This document shows positions 9,701 to 21,648 of a stretch of DNA of 64,000 nucleotides, one piece after another (the first letter of the stretch is position 1; each line of letters starts with the position of its first letter). Origin of the DNA: Isochrysis galbana. Taxonomy: Eukaryota; Haptophyta; Isochrysidales; Isochrysidaceae. A program made the translations under genes and the position numbers. The stretch spans positions 5,493,774 to 5,557,773 of the forward strand of contig CM030936.1 of NCBI GenBank assembly GCA_018136815.1, given 5' to 3'. Under the pieces are notes generated by a model that saw only the letters and a program-made list of their open reading frames with translations, searched no databases and was not told the origin of the DNA.

Positions 9701-10362
9701 TATGGATATGCCATGGGGCGTCGGACCCCTAATTTAGTATATGTCTAGGCACTAGGCACCTTCTAAGTGATAGAAACGCATCTCTCAGTGAGAGCGACGT
9801 CCAGTTCGGCTCGTGTGAGCCGCCAGAGCGTGTGCTGTGTGCTGGGGGTGGGGGGTCAGACGGGACTCCGTACCGTCTTTTCGGACGAGGATTCTGAAAA
9901 TGCCGGGAGACCCTCCGAGTCGCTTTCGCCGGGGTTTTCCGCTCAGGGTCAGGGTCAAAAGTCAAAACTGAAAAATGAAAAATGTCGCCCCCCCCCCCCC
10001 CATATCCATATCATGAGTACTTAAAAGCCCAGTTTGACCGCCCAAATAGGTAGTTGACTACTTTATGTTCGTTATTTGACCGTTCATAAGTTTCAGTAAG
10101 TTGACTTGGTTCAACCGGCCAAAACGTTTGATTTGAGTTCGCGTTCGACTTTTTTTTTACCACCTACTTGTACGTATGACATACGGCAAACGCGTTTCGT
10201 GTTTTGTTTTCGAGGAGGGTTGAGAAGGAGCAAGACGGTTCGAGAAGTTTCTCGATGAGTGCCAGTGGCAGCGCTCGCCCGCTCTGGTCTACTCCTCGCC
10301 CTTGCCTCCTCGCCTGCTGTTGGCTCGCTGCCCCTTCCGCCCCGCTTCACGCGCATTGCCCT
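9701..10362. other. Intergenic, upstream of the DUF1279 gene
   Basis: There is no convincing coding sequence. It holds a C-run at about 9989-10002, an A/T-rich part with repeated TTGAC words (10030-10110) and a T-run at 10150-10158. The last 150 bases presumably contain the promoter and 5' UTR of the gene at 10363. Confidence 0.4.
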
Positions 10363-11044
10363 ATGCTCCGCACTTTGCTGTTCCTCGCCTCGATGGCCGG
10401 CGCGGCCTCGCTTCGTGTCACGTCCGTGGCTGCATCGGGACATGCTGCTACGCCGCGGACATCGCGGCTGGGTGTCCCTGTCCTCAAGGAGTCTGTCGAT
10501 GAGAAGACTGAGAAGACCGGCAAGAACGACGTGGGTGCCAACGTCCTCAAGGAAGTCATGGCCGGCGAAAAGTCAGAGAACCTGCTTAAGAGGGTCAAGG
10601 ACGCTGGCGTCGCTGGGGCGATTTCATACGCGGCTTGGTAAGCGAGCTGCGCGCCATAAGAGTGAGACTTGCTGGCCTGGTCCATATTGCTCGAGCGAGC
10701 ATCCAGCTACACTGAGTTTGGATGTCACGGTCTGAATCGTAGGCTCTTCTCATACTAACTGCGCTATGTTGTGACACCAAAGCCTCTCCTTTGCACACAG
10801 GGAGCTTGCATTTTGGGGAATTTCTGTGCCTATTGCTTGCTTTGGATTCTACGAGGTCGCCGGTCACTGGCCTGACTTCAGCAATCAAGATGATCTGGCG
10901 AAGCTGGGGGCAGAGGCCTTTGCATTTGTGAATGTGGCCCGCTTCGCGGTGCCACTTCGCATTGGCCTTGCTTTGTCCACCACTCCATGGGTTCAGGCGA
11001 ATGTAGTTGACAAATTCATAAACAAGGGCGAGAAAGAGCAGTGA
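10363..11044 (+). CDS. DUF1279 (FAM210-like) protein with presequence, two exons
   Basis: Exon 1 (10363-10637) and exon 2 (10801-11044) join across an intron that begins GTAAGC and ends CACAG; the split codon restores Trp in AISYAAWELAFWGISVPIA. The product is 172 aa. It begins with a signal-like MLRTLLFLASMAGAASLR and a basic, Ser/Thr-rich stretch, consistent with import into mitochondrion or plastid. The C-terminal part (GHWPDFSNQDDLAKLGAEA, VNVARFAVPLRIGLALSTTP) is the DUF1279 core, a small membrane-associated domain found in FAM210 proteins and many algal organelle proteins. Function is not established for the algal forms. An ATG further upstream in the same frame gives a longer N-terminus, but the signal-like start fits better. 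Confidence 0.8.
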
Positions 11045-11599
11045 GAACATTGTACCGGTGCACTCATTTCAGTCTTTCACAAGTTGATGTAGCCATGAAG
11101 GCAGTCAGATCGCGGCTATACCATCATTTCGGGAACCGGTGTGTGCGAAGGCAAACGTTGGCTGCGCTCGGATCAATTATTTGCCCCGAACAGCACCCGC
11201 CCCCATTGTTGCATGTTCATCCACTGCTCGCATATCTTTCATCATCAATAGGCAAATCTCGTCCAGGATGGCTTGAGAGAGGTTGGCCTCACATCTCGAT
11301 GTGTTGGGTTTTCGGTCCTCTTCTGTGACATTCTTGTGACATTCTTCCACCTTCAAAGCTGTGGAGAGACCTCCATGATTTGTTGTTGTTTGCACTTGTC
11401 CTGTATGTTTGTGATATGACTTCATTGTAGGGCGGTCAACAATGATTTATAACTACTAACATGTGGGGGGGGGCTGCATTTTTTTCACCGTTCTCCGAAG
11501 CCCAAGAAAAACTCCTGGCTCCTGGGGGGCTTACCTGCCTCCACGAAAAATTCCCGAGGAAAATTGTGGGATTTACGATTTACCCTCTTCCCCTTCCGC
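11045..11599. other. 3' flank of the DUF1279 gene and start of repeats
   Basis: No gene is seen. The first 400 bases are ordinary non-coding sequence with two tandem TGTGACATTCT words (11325-11347). A G-run at 11464-11472 begins repetitive sequence. Confidence 0.4.
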
Positions 11600-11760
11600 G
11601 CCCCTAGCCCTGGCGTTTTTAGGTTCTGTCGCACGTTTATTTAGGTATCGCCGGTCTAAGGAACCGCCCCATTGTGTGACGCTGATCTCCCCTCAATCAG
11701 GTGCTCGCTGTTGGATTTTTACTTCGGTCATCATTAAACCAATTATCAATTATGGCGGGG
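11600..11760 (+). repeat. Diverged LTR-type repeat shared with 52880-53020
   Basis: The order GGTATCGCCGG, AAGGAACCGCCCC, TGTGACGCTGAT, CCCTCAATCAGGTG, GTTGGAT and ACTTCGGTC.TCAT matches the reverse complement of 52880-53020. That region adjoins a Ty3/gypsy-like integrase fragment, so this is probably part of its LTR or internal untranslated region. Confidence 0.5.
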
Positions 11761-12884
11761 TTTCGAAGATTACAACATACTTTTATAAGTGGGGGTGTGG
11801 GGGTCAAGGGTCAATCAATGGGGGCCTCGCGCCCCCCTCACCCTCACCCCTCACCCCTCACTCCATTGCAGACATCCCCCGGGATGGGCCTGTACAACCA
11901 ACCTCCTGAGCACTCATCAACCTAGCCCAGACCCCTAGGGGGCGCGGGCCAGGACTCGCGCTCCCACGCCCGCTTGGGCCTGCCCTCGAGCACTCGAGCT
12001 GACCCCCCCGCCCCCTTCCTGAGGAACTTCCTAGTCGCCAAATACTTGCTTTTGCTCAACCGCACAAGTGGCGCACAAACGGAATCTTCGACTTTTCTTC
12101 GCATTTGAAAGCGTGCGGTCTGACGCATCAAAAGCCATAGTCGCACTTTCCAATTTCCAATAGTACACGAAAGCATATGCATATGCGAGTGCGGCGGCAT
12201 GAAACGCCGGTGAGACCGCCGACCGGTGTCCCCCGACCATTTAGCGTCCGAACACAGCGACAAGGGGGGGCTGACCACCGCTGTGCTCTCGCTGGGGCGC
12301 GGCGAAGGTCGCGGCCTGTCAGGCGGGTCGGTCGCCATCGCTCTGCCCCGGATTCGAGCGGGGAGAGAGACGTAGGGGAAATCTTCCCCCGGTCCCACGA
12401 TAAAAAATTTGGGACTTGGCCTCCGGATCGACAAGAGTTTTTTTTTAACCCAGCCTCCCCCACCTCTACCACAGTGGGAGCAATGACTGAGCAAGGAAGC
12501 AATGAGAGAATAACAGTGAAGGATACAAAATCCTAATTGTGATCAACTATAAATACCAGAGGTACATGTCGATGATGGTCGCGAGTAGAACGTAGTATGA
12601 GCGCACCACGTCCCATCGCAGCCGCACTGGACTGCCAAATGCTCCAAAGAGAGAGAGAGGTACCGACTTGAGCTGAGAGCAATAGCCGAATATCCAACAA
12701 TATTGGCAGACAAGACTGACGACTCGACGGGCTCACACCTAACGGGCTCACACCTCCCACGCCAAGATATTTGTGGCAGTATAGCTTTCAGCCGCGAGCA
12801 CCAAGAGAACGAACAGTAGCAGCTGGAGGAACAAGATTCACGGGTCGTACGAGATGCGAGCGCAAGCCATCATCGGCCAGCCTA
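11761..12884. other. Intergenic repeats and SERCA 3' flank
   Basis: No coding sequence is supported. At 11800-11880 there are short tandem CACCCCTC words, and at 12000-12520 GC-rich unique or unrecognised repeat sequence with a T-run at 12429-12440. About 12540-12884 is probably the SERCA 3' UTR and includes a duplicated CGGGCTCACACCT (12726-12755). Confidence 0.4.
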
Positions 12885-15800
12885 CTACTCTTGCTTGTCT
12901 TTCATGCGCTTGGCAAAGGCGGCGCGCTCGCGGATGCGCCCAACGAACTTGAGGGCCTCGTCCACAATGATCACAGGGAAAGAGAATGCAAAGACGACGG
13001 CCCAGTCGTTGAATGTAAGCGGTACGATGGAGAAAACCGTGGCAAGCACAGGCACGTACATGATGACGAAGTGGAGGCCAAAGGAGATGACCATGGCGAG
13101 CAACAGCCAAGGGTTGACCCACGGCGGTACTTGGAGTAGCGAGCCGTCTTCAGAAATGGCATTGAGGGCATTGAACATTTCGATGGTCACAAGCACCGAC
13201 AAAGAGAACGTGGATGCCGTGTTCTTCGCGATGCCTGTCATGTAGTCGCAGGGCTTCGCGCTTAGGTCAAGGCCTCCATTTGCGGCCCACGCATTAAAGT
13301 TTGGTTCGTAGGGATCATCGGGGAAGAGCTCGCCGAACTGTGCGCACTTGCCCCAGTTGGCTAGGTGCTTGAAGCTGATGAGTGGCTGTCCGTATTCCGA
13401 CCAGTCGTAGGCGACATACCAATATGCGAAGGAGCCCACGGTTGCAAACCCAACGTACAACCCAACCACCATATAGCGGAAGAAAACCCAAGGTGTGATG
13501 AGCTGATCGTCGGCGCGACGGGGTGGCTTCCGCATAATGTCAGGGTCCGGCGGATTGAAGCCAAGCGCTGTCGCCGGCGGGCCATCGGTTACAAGGTTGA
13601 CCCAGAGAAGCTGCACCGGGATGAGACCTTCAGGTAGACCAAGCACTGCAGTCAAGAAGATGGAGGCTACCTCGCCTATATTAGAGGAGATGAGGTAGCG
13701 GATGAAAGCCTTCATGTTCATGTAGATAGACCGGCCCTCCTCGACAGCGGCGACTATCGTAGCAAAGTTATCGTCGGCGAGGATCATGTCCGCTGCCTCC
13801 TTGGCAACCTCTGTACCAGCGATGCCCATGGCTACGCCGATCGCCGCTTGTTTGAGCGCGGGCGCATCGTTCACGCCGTCGCCCGTCATGGCCGGGACCT
13901 CACCCGCTTGCCGCAAGAGCTTGACGAGCTCCTGCTTGTCGCGCGGCTCCGTGCGAGAGAACACCATGGAGTGGCGGCTCTCCGTAAGGAGCTCCTTGCG
14001 CTTTGCTTCTGGGAGCTGAAAAAATTCGCTTCCCATGAAAGAGCGGTTCTGGAGGGACTCGCCTGGCTGGAAAATGCCGATCTCTTTCGCAATGGCCTCA
14101 GCGGTTGGCTTGGTATCACCCGTGATCATGACGACACGAATGCCAGCCGTGGCACACGCACTTATGGCGGCGGGCACCTCGGGCCGAGCAGGGTCTTTGA
14201 TGCCAACGATGCCGACGAACGTCATGTTTTGCTCGAAGCCGGCAAAGTTCGCAGGATTGGTGAGTGACTTGTGTGCAGAGTGGGACGGGCCATCATAATC
14301 TGCGAGAGCCCCAGCGTCCTCGCCGATTGCCATAGCAAGGCAGCGAAGCGGGCGCGAGGCCATTTCTGTCGTCTTACGCAAGATGTCCTCGCGATGGGCA
14401 GGCGTGAGCGCCACCGTGGAGCCGTCGGCAAGGCGAATCTTCGTGCAACGCGGAATGATGCTCTCCGCGGCCCCCTTGCAGTAGAGCATGTTGCGCCCGG
14501 AGGAGGTGCGGGCGCGCGAGCGAGTGGCACGCGCGGGGCTCGCATCGACTGTGGTGTTCGCTGCACTAGGACCAAAACCGCACAGAGTCGACATCGACTT
14601 GCGGTCACGAGAGAATTCTAGAATGGCGTGGCACGGAGCCATGGCAGCCCAGTGATTATTGGCCTGCGTGCAAGCGAGCGCAGGGTCGCTAGGACGCGCC
14701 ACGCCCGGAATGCCTATCTTCTCGGCCAGAACTTTGAGTGCCGCCTCCGTCGGCTCACCCAGACGCTCGTACTTCCCATCCGAATAGTAGATCGACGCCT
14801 GATTGCACAGTGCGCATACTTTCGCCAGATCAAGCACGCCTTCCGTCGAGGGGCCTAAGATAAGGCCATCTACCTCGCCATGAGGCTCGTAAGAGGTTCC
14901 TGAAACGCTGTGCTCGACGAGGTCTGAAGCCGATTTGCCCGCGTACGCGATGGCAACTGCCGTCATTTGGTTGGTGGTGAGCGTTCCGGTCTTGTCCGAG
15001 CAAATAACGGTGGTGCAGCCCAGGGTCTCGACGGACGGGAGGCGGCGAACGATGGCATTGCGCTTGACCATCTTGCGAGTGCCGAGCGCTAGGCACAGGG
15101 TGATCACGGCTGGCAGGCCCTCAGGGATGGCAGCAACACCGAGTGCTACAGCGATTTTGAGGTAGTAGATCAACCCATGCCAGAAACCACCGTGAACAGG
15201 GTCGGAGAATTTGTTGAAGTTCATGACCCACACCGCGAGGCAAATGCCGGCAATGACTCGGGCGAGCATTTCACCGAAAGCATCAATTTTTTGGCCAAGG
15301 GGCGTCTTCTCCTCATCCTCTGCCGCCTGCTGAACATCGGCCTGGATCTTGCCGATTTCCGTACGCATTCCCGTGGCGACAACAATGCCAACCGCACCGC
15401 CGCCTGAGAGCGTCGTGCCTGAGAAGACCATGTTGGTCTTGTCTTGAATGCGTGCATTCTCTCCGACAATGTCAGTGTGCTTCATTACAGTTTCGGACTC
15501 GCCAGTGAGCGGTCCCTCATCAGCCCTCACAGTAGTCGTCTTGAGACGAAGCAGCCGCAAGTCTGCAGGCACCTTATCGCCCACTGCTAGCTCCACAATG
15601 TCACCAGGCACGAGATCGGCCGCAGGCAGGTCAGGGACGAGCTTGCCGTCGCGTATGCACTTGGCCTTGCATGTCTGCAGTTCTTTGAGTGCCTCTAGTG
15701 CGTTCTCCGCATTATGCTCTTGCCAGACACCCACAATCGCATTGATGATAAGAATGAGAAGTATGACGAAGGGCTCCACGAAAGCCCCAATGCCCTCGTC

Positions 15801-16455
15801 AGCCTCCTCCTCGAAAAATGCAAGGACCTTCCGGGAGGGACACGAACGTAGTAAGATGGCTTCAGTCGTGATCAAGGTGCTGGTGACATGACACGCTATG
15901 ATCGTTTTTGCTCCACACCATTCCAAGTGTGGCTGCCTTTGAAGCCCGATGCCCAGGCAGCCCATGCAGCGCGAAAGCTGCTGGCATGCGCGCCAGGCAA
16001 TATCAATCGCCAGGGAACATTGAGTGCGTAGAAAGCGCCGCGACTACTACGCAGTGCACGCGTTACGTCACAAGCACCCCTGCCCACCACGAGTGCTCAG
16101 CAAACCCAGAGAGACAGCAGGCTGTGCTGGGAGAGAGACGCACAAAAGAGAGAATGGCTGCGCCGAGGAGAATCTTCACGAGGAGATCATCGAACTGCTG
16201 CAGGACTAGCTTCCAGAGCGGCGTGCCCTCCTCCTTTGCTAGCTCATTCGGGCCAAACTGCGCACGCCGCCTCTTGACCTCAGCAGCGCTCAGCCCACTC
16301 GAGGCCTCGACACGCAGACTGGAGAGGACCTGCGGAGAGATGGAGGTCGGGATGAGCTCGGACGTATCGTGCGCGCGCCGCCGCCGCTTCGCGTGCGCAT
16401 GCGCACTCGCCTGGTCCGTCGAGCTGGCCCAGGGCTTGGGCTCGGCGCCAGACAT
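12885..16455 (-). CDS. SERCA-type P2A Ca2+-transporting ATPase, two exons
   Basis: Exon 1 (16455-16144) and exon 2 (15827-12885) join in frame to 1084 aa; the intron (16143-15828) starts GTGCGT and ends GGAAG. The junction rebuilds LLGAAILSF then VLAFFEEEADEG, the normal M1-M2 region. The enzyme pumps Ca2+ from cytosol into ER lumen using ATP. Visible hallmarks are TGES (about 212-215, actuator domain), PEGLP (about 339-343, M4 calcium-site proline), DKTGTLTTNQM with the phosphorylated Asp near 382, a nucleotide-binding domain, MTGDGVNDAPALK in the hinge, and six C-terminal helices with NLVTDGPPATALGF. It is slightly longer than animal SERCA (about 1000 aa) through a basic N-terminal extension and loop insertions. 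There is no KKXX tail; the end is KDKQE. It is divergent from RPS19, with 295 bp between start codons. Confidence 0.95.
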
Positions 16456-16750
16456 GGGCGGGGGGGGGGGGCGTAGGGAGCGAGGAGGCGGCGAGGTGGG
16501 TGTGACGTGTGTGTGTGTGTGTGTCCAGCGCAGCAGAGGGGGGGGGGCGGGGGAAGGGGAGAGGGGGGGGAGGGGGGGGGGGGGGGCCGAGCTCCCTCCG
16601 ACCCCGACCCCCCCCCGGTATAGGTCTGAGTCGCCTTAGGGCCTCCCCTTGGTATTCCACCCCTAGTGCCACGAGGCCGGCGCCCCCCCCCCCCTCTCCC
16701 CGCCGCCAGCCCTGCCCCGCCGCCAGAGCCGCAGCCTCGCGCCCCTCAGC
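16456..16750. promoter_or_regulatory. Divergent SERCA / RPS19 promoter region with G-tracts
   Basis: The 295 bases between the two start codons carry long plus-strand G runs (16459-16470 and 16540-16588), a (GT)n stretch at 16505-16524 and C runs at 16610-16616 and 16685-16697. No TATA element is evident. Both promoters and 5' UTRs must lie here; the G-tracts could form quadruplexes (inference). Confidence 0.5.
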
Positions 16751-17531
16751 ATGTCTGCTGCTCGCGGAGTCAACGTCAAGGACGTGCCGTCCGACCAGTT
16801 CGTCGTGGCGTACGCGGCGCATCTCAAGCGTATTGGCAAGATTGAGGTGCCCAAGTGGGCTGACCTCGTGAAGACCGGCTCCTACAAGGAGCTGGCGCCG
16901 TATGACCCTGACTGGTACTACATCCGCGCAGGTCCGTGCCAACACGAGAGAGCACTAGGGAAGTGAGCGTCGTAGGGATTAGGCGGCATGCGTAGCGAAG
17001 TCATGTCGCCCTGAGCAGTAGCCTCCGCCGTAACGTGCCCTGCTCCGAGCATGGCATCACCAACCTGCACTCATGCTGACTGTTCTTCGTCGTCAACCCT
17101 GGGTGCAGCGGCCATGGCCCGGCGAGTGTACATGCGCGGTGGTGCGGGTGTGGGCGCCTTCAAGAAGGTCTTTGGTGGGCGCAAGAGCCGGGGTACGCGG
17201 CCTGAGAAGGCGGCAAAGGGCTCTGGTTCGATCGCGCGCCACATCCTGAAGCAGCTGGAGATCCTCAAGATACTTGAGAAAGTCCCGGATGGCAAGGGGT
17301 ACGCTTGTTCACCTTGCCCAATGACGCGTGGTTTGATACGTGTCGCGTCTGATTGCATTCTTATAGCGCTCTACCGCGCGATCTCCAACAGCCATGCAAG
17401 TTCTTCCCGTACTGTTAGCCCTGAACTCATCTGTCCCCTTGCCCCCTCCCAATCTTTGCAGACGTCGCATCACACCCCAGGGTCAGCGTGATCTAGACTC
17501 CATAGCCGGACAGATTGGCGACAAGGCTTAA
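16751..17531 (+). CDS. RPS19: 40S ribosomal protein S19 (eS19), three exons
   Basis: Exons 16751-16931, 17109-17298 and 17462-17531 join in frame to 146 aa, the normal eS19 length (about 145). Introns begin GTCCGT and GTACGC and end GTGCAG and TGCAG. The protein reads [20 protein letters not shown] and [20 protein letters not shown], with the first split codon giving the expected Ala. It continues with [24 protein letters not shown] and [18 protein letters not shown] at the end, all family motifs. It is a structural protein of the small subunit head, needed for 18S rRNA maturation. The CDS is complete, with an upstream neighbour on the other strand. Confidence 0.96.
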
Positions 17532-18018
17532 ATAGGCACTTGTGGTGGTTCGCGAATCCATGGCCGTTTCCTGTGGTAACTTTCCACCAGATGCTCGTGC
17601 GAATTTTGCGTAGGGCACCGAATGTAACACCGCGTGTTCGCAAGCACTTGGTACGAAGAGCGAGCGAGTGGGCACATGATGCTAAGGGAATGCTCGGGTT
17701 GATATGTGGAGCTTCACGTTTGTGGTCTGGGTAGGGCACCGAATGTATGACCGCGTGTTCGCAAGCACTTGGTATCGAGAGCGAGCGAGTGGGCACATGA
17801 AGGTCAGGGAATGCCCGGGTTGATATGAGGAGCTTCATGTGTGTGAGTTTGACCTCACCTTCCTGCGCATCAACGTGCGCCATTCGTCTACACGCAGTAT
17901 TATGACCAGACTGTCAGCTCCAGCTCCCTCCCCTGGCGGGCAGGCCGTAGGTGCTCGTGTTCAGTGTTTCTCTATCTCCGTTTCTTGGGGGTGGAGGCGT
18001 GGCTACAGTGTTAGTGTT
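17532..18018. repeat. RPS19 3' flank with a 121-bp tandem duplication
   Basis: Two copies of a 121-bp unit lie head to tail at 17611-17731 and 17732-about 17850, both starting TAGGGCACCGAATGTA and containing GCGTGTTCGCAAGCACTTGG and GCGAGCGAGTGGGCACATGA. They differ at about one base in ten. No gene is supported here. Confidence 0.75.
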
Positions 18019-18076
18019 ATGACCCAAAGCCGCGCGGGAGGCGAGAAGATAAAAAAACATTTGAAGATTCTGGGCT
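18019..18076. repeat. Junction of an oligo-A-tailed B-type repeat and an A-type tail
   Basis: CAAAGCCGCGCGGGAGGCGA followed by GAAGATAAAAAAA is the same 3' end seen at 41518-41548. It is followed directly by CATTTGAAGATTCTGGGCTA, the A-type tail signature seen at 1660 and 40860. Two retroelement ends therefore meet in the same A-run. Confidence 0.5.
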
Positions 18077-19111
18077 AAAAAAACCGTTGTGGTTAGGGGG
18101 AGAGCCGCCCTTAGGTTTCTCCCAAGGGAGCCTCTTTCTCTTTCCTTTGCTCTTCCTCCCTTCGTGTGTTTTGTTTCCCCCCCTTTGCTCTTCGGGCGTG
18201 CACCCCCTCCGTCCGGTCGGGATCCTCCGATCTCGATCTCCTTCGCCCCGTGTGTTAGGATAGGGGTGATCGCTCTCGATCCCCCTCCCTTGTTTTCTCA
18301 TGTGCGCGCCCCCTTTCTATCCTTGCGCGCGCCCCCTGTTGCGTTAGGGGGAGCGCGCGAACGCCCTCCATGCCCCACGACACGCTCTATTCTTAGAACG
18401 TGTCTTCCCGCCCAGCGCCCCGCCCTTCCCTCTCTTCCCTCTCTCCGTGCCCGCATGTAGCCGAGATCCCTCCCTTGCGCTTTCCTTTGTAAACCCGGTC
18501 CTCTCCCTGTTTCCTTGGCCAGCGGGGTCGGTGTCGCATTCGCGAATCGACGCTCGTTAAGCTTCTCTCTTCTCTTCGTTCGGTATTTATCGTTATAATT
18601 CTCTCGTTCTCGTTCTCGGTCAAAAAAAAACTTCGCGTGGACGCCTAGGATCTAGGGTTGTGGAGCGCCCTGTCTTTTCCTCTCGAAGAGAAGGGAAGTT
18701 TCCCCACCTTTCTTCCCCCCAGGCGCCTCGCAAAAAGGTTTAATTCGCTATCTCCCCGCGTTTCGTTACCTGCTTCTGGCTTCTGGGGGCAATCAGGTTT
18801 GGTTTGCCATCTCCCCTTGGAGATCGATTTAGATTCGCTGCTTGGGTGAGGGAATCTTTCTCCTTGGTCCTTGGGTTGCCATCTACCCTTGGAGATTGAT
18901 TTAGATTCGCTGCTTTGGTTTTTGGTTATCTTTCTCCTTGATGCAAGTTGCATAGCCCTTGGTCCCGTTGGTTTTTGGTTTTCTCCTACCTTGGTTGCTA
19001 CTCACTCAGGGTTGCTCGATAGAAACGTCTAGAAGGTTCACGCGCAACGGCAAGATTTCTTTGATCGCAAGGATATCTCGCTGCGATCTGTATCCAAAGT
19101 GATCGCCGCGG
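18077..19111. other. Pyrimidine-rich repeat region
   Basis: No gene is recognised. The sequence is strongly pyrimidine-biased on the plus strand (CTCCC, TTTC words). It contains a tandem pair near 18797-18865 and 18873-18940 sharing TTGGAGAT, GATTTAGATTCGCTGCTT and ATCTTTCTCCTTG. It may be a long terminal repeat or leader of the copia-like element that follows. Confidence 0.35.
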
Positions 19112-20362
19112 TTGCGCGACATAACTTTCCTCCTCGACTTTCCGCCTCGTGGGAAATCTAAAACGAAGACACGCTCCGGCCATAGCTGCGGAATCTCTCT
19201 CTCTCTCTCGCTCTCTCTCTCCGTCTCTCGCGACGTGTTTGAGTTACCGGTGATGTGGGGTCTCGGTTATTTCATGTTTTGCTTAGTTTGGGTGAATGAT
19301 TCTGGTGCGTTCGTGAGTCGGTGCATCCTGTTGTTTTCTGCATCGTTGGATCCGACGTCCTGTCGTCAGTCGTCATCCGTCGCTCTCGCTCTCGTCGCTC
19401 TCGCTCTCGTAACACTCGTACCCTACAAACTCGCCTCGCATCACCAGCCCCTGCCATCACAGCCCTCCTCTCACTCACCCTCGCCTCTCGCCGCTCGCTC
19501 GATGTCGCTTTCGCCGCCGTCCTCGCCCTCGCCCAAGCCCGCCTGCCCGCCTTCCTCTGCTGACGGGCCTCAGTCCGTCAGCGTCTCCGAAGTCGTCTCC
19601 TCAGCCGCGCCTGCCACCGGCATGCCTCCCTCCTCATTGCCCTCAGGCCCTATGGGCCATCACAATTCGTCAGGTGTAAAAAAAAACCTTTCAATATTCT
19701 TACCGCACTCGCGGCGAATGGAACCACTACATACATACCTACTGCACGTAGTACGTAGCATACTTTCTACACCCCCATTCCCCCGGCCCTTCTCCCCCCC
19801 GCCATCAGGCGGCTCCCCCCGTACACTACTAGGGGGATAGCGCGCGACCCCGACCCAACACCGCCCTCCGCCGACGACCTTCTGGACCTCTACCTCTCCG
19901 ACGACCCACCGGCCGGCCCAGCCTCTGGCAGCCCCGCCACCGCCTCCTCCTCCGTCGGACCGCTCTGCTCCGCCGCCTCTCTTCACACCCCCGTCTCCCT
20001 CGCCATCGCCTTCGATGCTCTCGAACCATCCGCCTCCCGCTCCATCGTCATCGCCGCCGCCGCCGCCGCCCCCTCCCCCCCCCACCTTCACCTTCCAACT
20101 GGACGGCGGCGCCAACACGAACATCCTCTCCGACCCCGCCGCCTACCCCCTGATGGTCGCCGCCGCCTCCTTCTCCGACTCCGGCTGCTTCGTCTGTGGC
20201 GAGCGCACTTGCTCCGCCCGCACTTGCCCCCGCCGTTGTCCCTCTTGCGGCGAGAAACTATGCCCTGGCGCACGCGACAAGACACTTTGCGTCGTGTGCG
20301 CCCCCTCCCCGCCTTCTCCCCACTGGACGACGACGCTCTCCTCGTCCACAGTGGCCCATTAG
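19112..20362 (+). pseudogene. Fragmentary copia-like gag/protease relic
   Basis: One frame, interrupted by a stop at 19838-19840, is rich in Ser, Pro and Ala. It then reads FTFQLDGGANTNILSDPAAY (20090-20150), resembling the active-site region of retroviral-type aspartic proteases (D-S/G-G-A), and a Cys-rich run of CFVCG..TC, CPRRCPSCGEKLC and CVVC. Zinc knuckles normally precede the protease, so the order here is unusual and the call is tentative. A B-type short repeat (from 19676) interrupts the frame after GPMGHHNSSG. Confidence 0.35.
19676..19850 (-). repeat. SINE-like B-type insertion in the gag-like relic
   Basis: It starts GTAAAAAAAAACCTTTCAAT then ATTCTTACCGCACTCGCGGC and ends near CGTACACTACTAGGGGGATA. 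The whole 165 bases parallel 59812-59955 (same CTTTCTACACCCCCA and CCGGCCCTTCTCCCCCC blocks), so both are copies of one family. Confidence 0.6.
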
Positions 20363-20626
20363 CAAGGGCGTGTCCCTCGAGCTCCTTGATCTCAAGCTGG
20401 AGCTGGGGCGCGTTCCTTGTCTCGCTCTCCGCTTCGAGGTCGACCTCCTCCTCATGCTCAAGGCCTTCGAGTTCGAGACCACCCGGGTAGAACACAGTGC
20501 TCATGAGTGAGAGAGTAGTGGGGGGGGAGGGGGGAGCGCGCGCTGCCGAACAGGCGGGGGGGGGGGAGAGGGAGCACAAAGCACAAATAACGGTGAAGAG
20601 CAAAAGGGCGCGAGCGCCACTTCTAG

Positions 20627-20902
<276 letters not shown>

Positions 20903-21088
20903 GCCCTTTTATCCTTACCATGACTGCCTTGCTTAAAATTAAAAAAGGTAGTGGGTCCACGGCCGCGTGTGCGGTGAGAATATTAAAAGGTTTATTTATA
21001 CTATAATTATAAAAGTAAAAGTATATCGCGCTCCGTGTCACCCTTACGGCCACCGTCAGGTCTCACCCACCTGACTCCTACCTATCGC

Positions 21089-21542
21089 GCTGGATGCCAG
21101 GAAGCAGCCAGAGCGGCAACAAAAAGCAGTAGGGTCATGACAGACAGTGAGAGAGACAAACAGGAAGGCGTGCGAGGGAACAAAGAAGGAATCAAGGATT
21201 TAGGGAATTGGCGAGTATTGCCTTAGTATGAGCCGATGAAGCGTCGTGAGTGTTGATGAAGGTGAGATTCCTTAGGTGCACTAAGTCGATCTAGAGTGAG
21301 CTGAGATCCCCAAGATGAAGGCGAGGTCTAGAAGTCGATGTGCAAATGACTCGGGAACCCCAAGAACTCGATGTGCATCGACTGCAGATGATAATGTAGA
21401 GAAGAGTCCAGAAGGTGGTGCACATGATGAAAGAGGCTGATGACTTGATGAAAAGGAATCTGGCAGACAAAGTTATCGGTAAAGCCGATTCTATCGGTAA
21501 GGACCAATGGGTTGTGTTGGCAGATGACGGCACTCTGTGATA
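21089..21542 (-). repeat. Copia LTR, 3' copy
   Basis: These 454 bp are identical base for base to 28779-29232. On the minus strand this LTR begins TATCACAGAGTGCCGTC directly after a polypurine tract (21543-21556) and ends GGCATCCAGC. It lies just downstream of the pol frame, so it is the 3' LTR. The termini lack the usual TG..CA, and no clear 5-bp target duplication is seen. Confidence 0.85.
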
Positions 21543-21648
21543 CCCCCCCATAAGGCGAGCACGGAGGGTGAGGCTTAGATACAGAGGATAAGGGTAGAAG
21601 AATGGAGAATGCCTTGCATGACAGTCGTAATACTCGGAGTGGTATATG

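Noticed and set aside
19676-19850. GT-starting insertions as introner elements
   Set aside because: Only some copies start with GT, the ends lack a consistent AG, and copies sit in non-coding DNA with long target duplications typical of LINE machinery.
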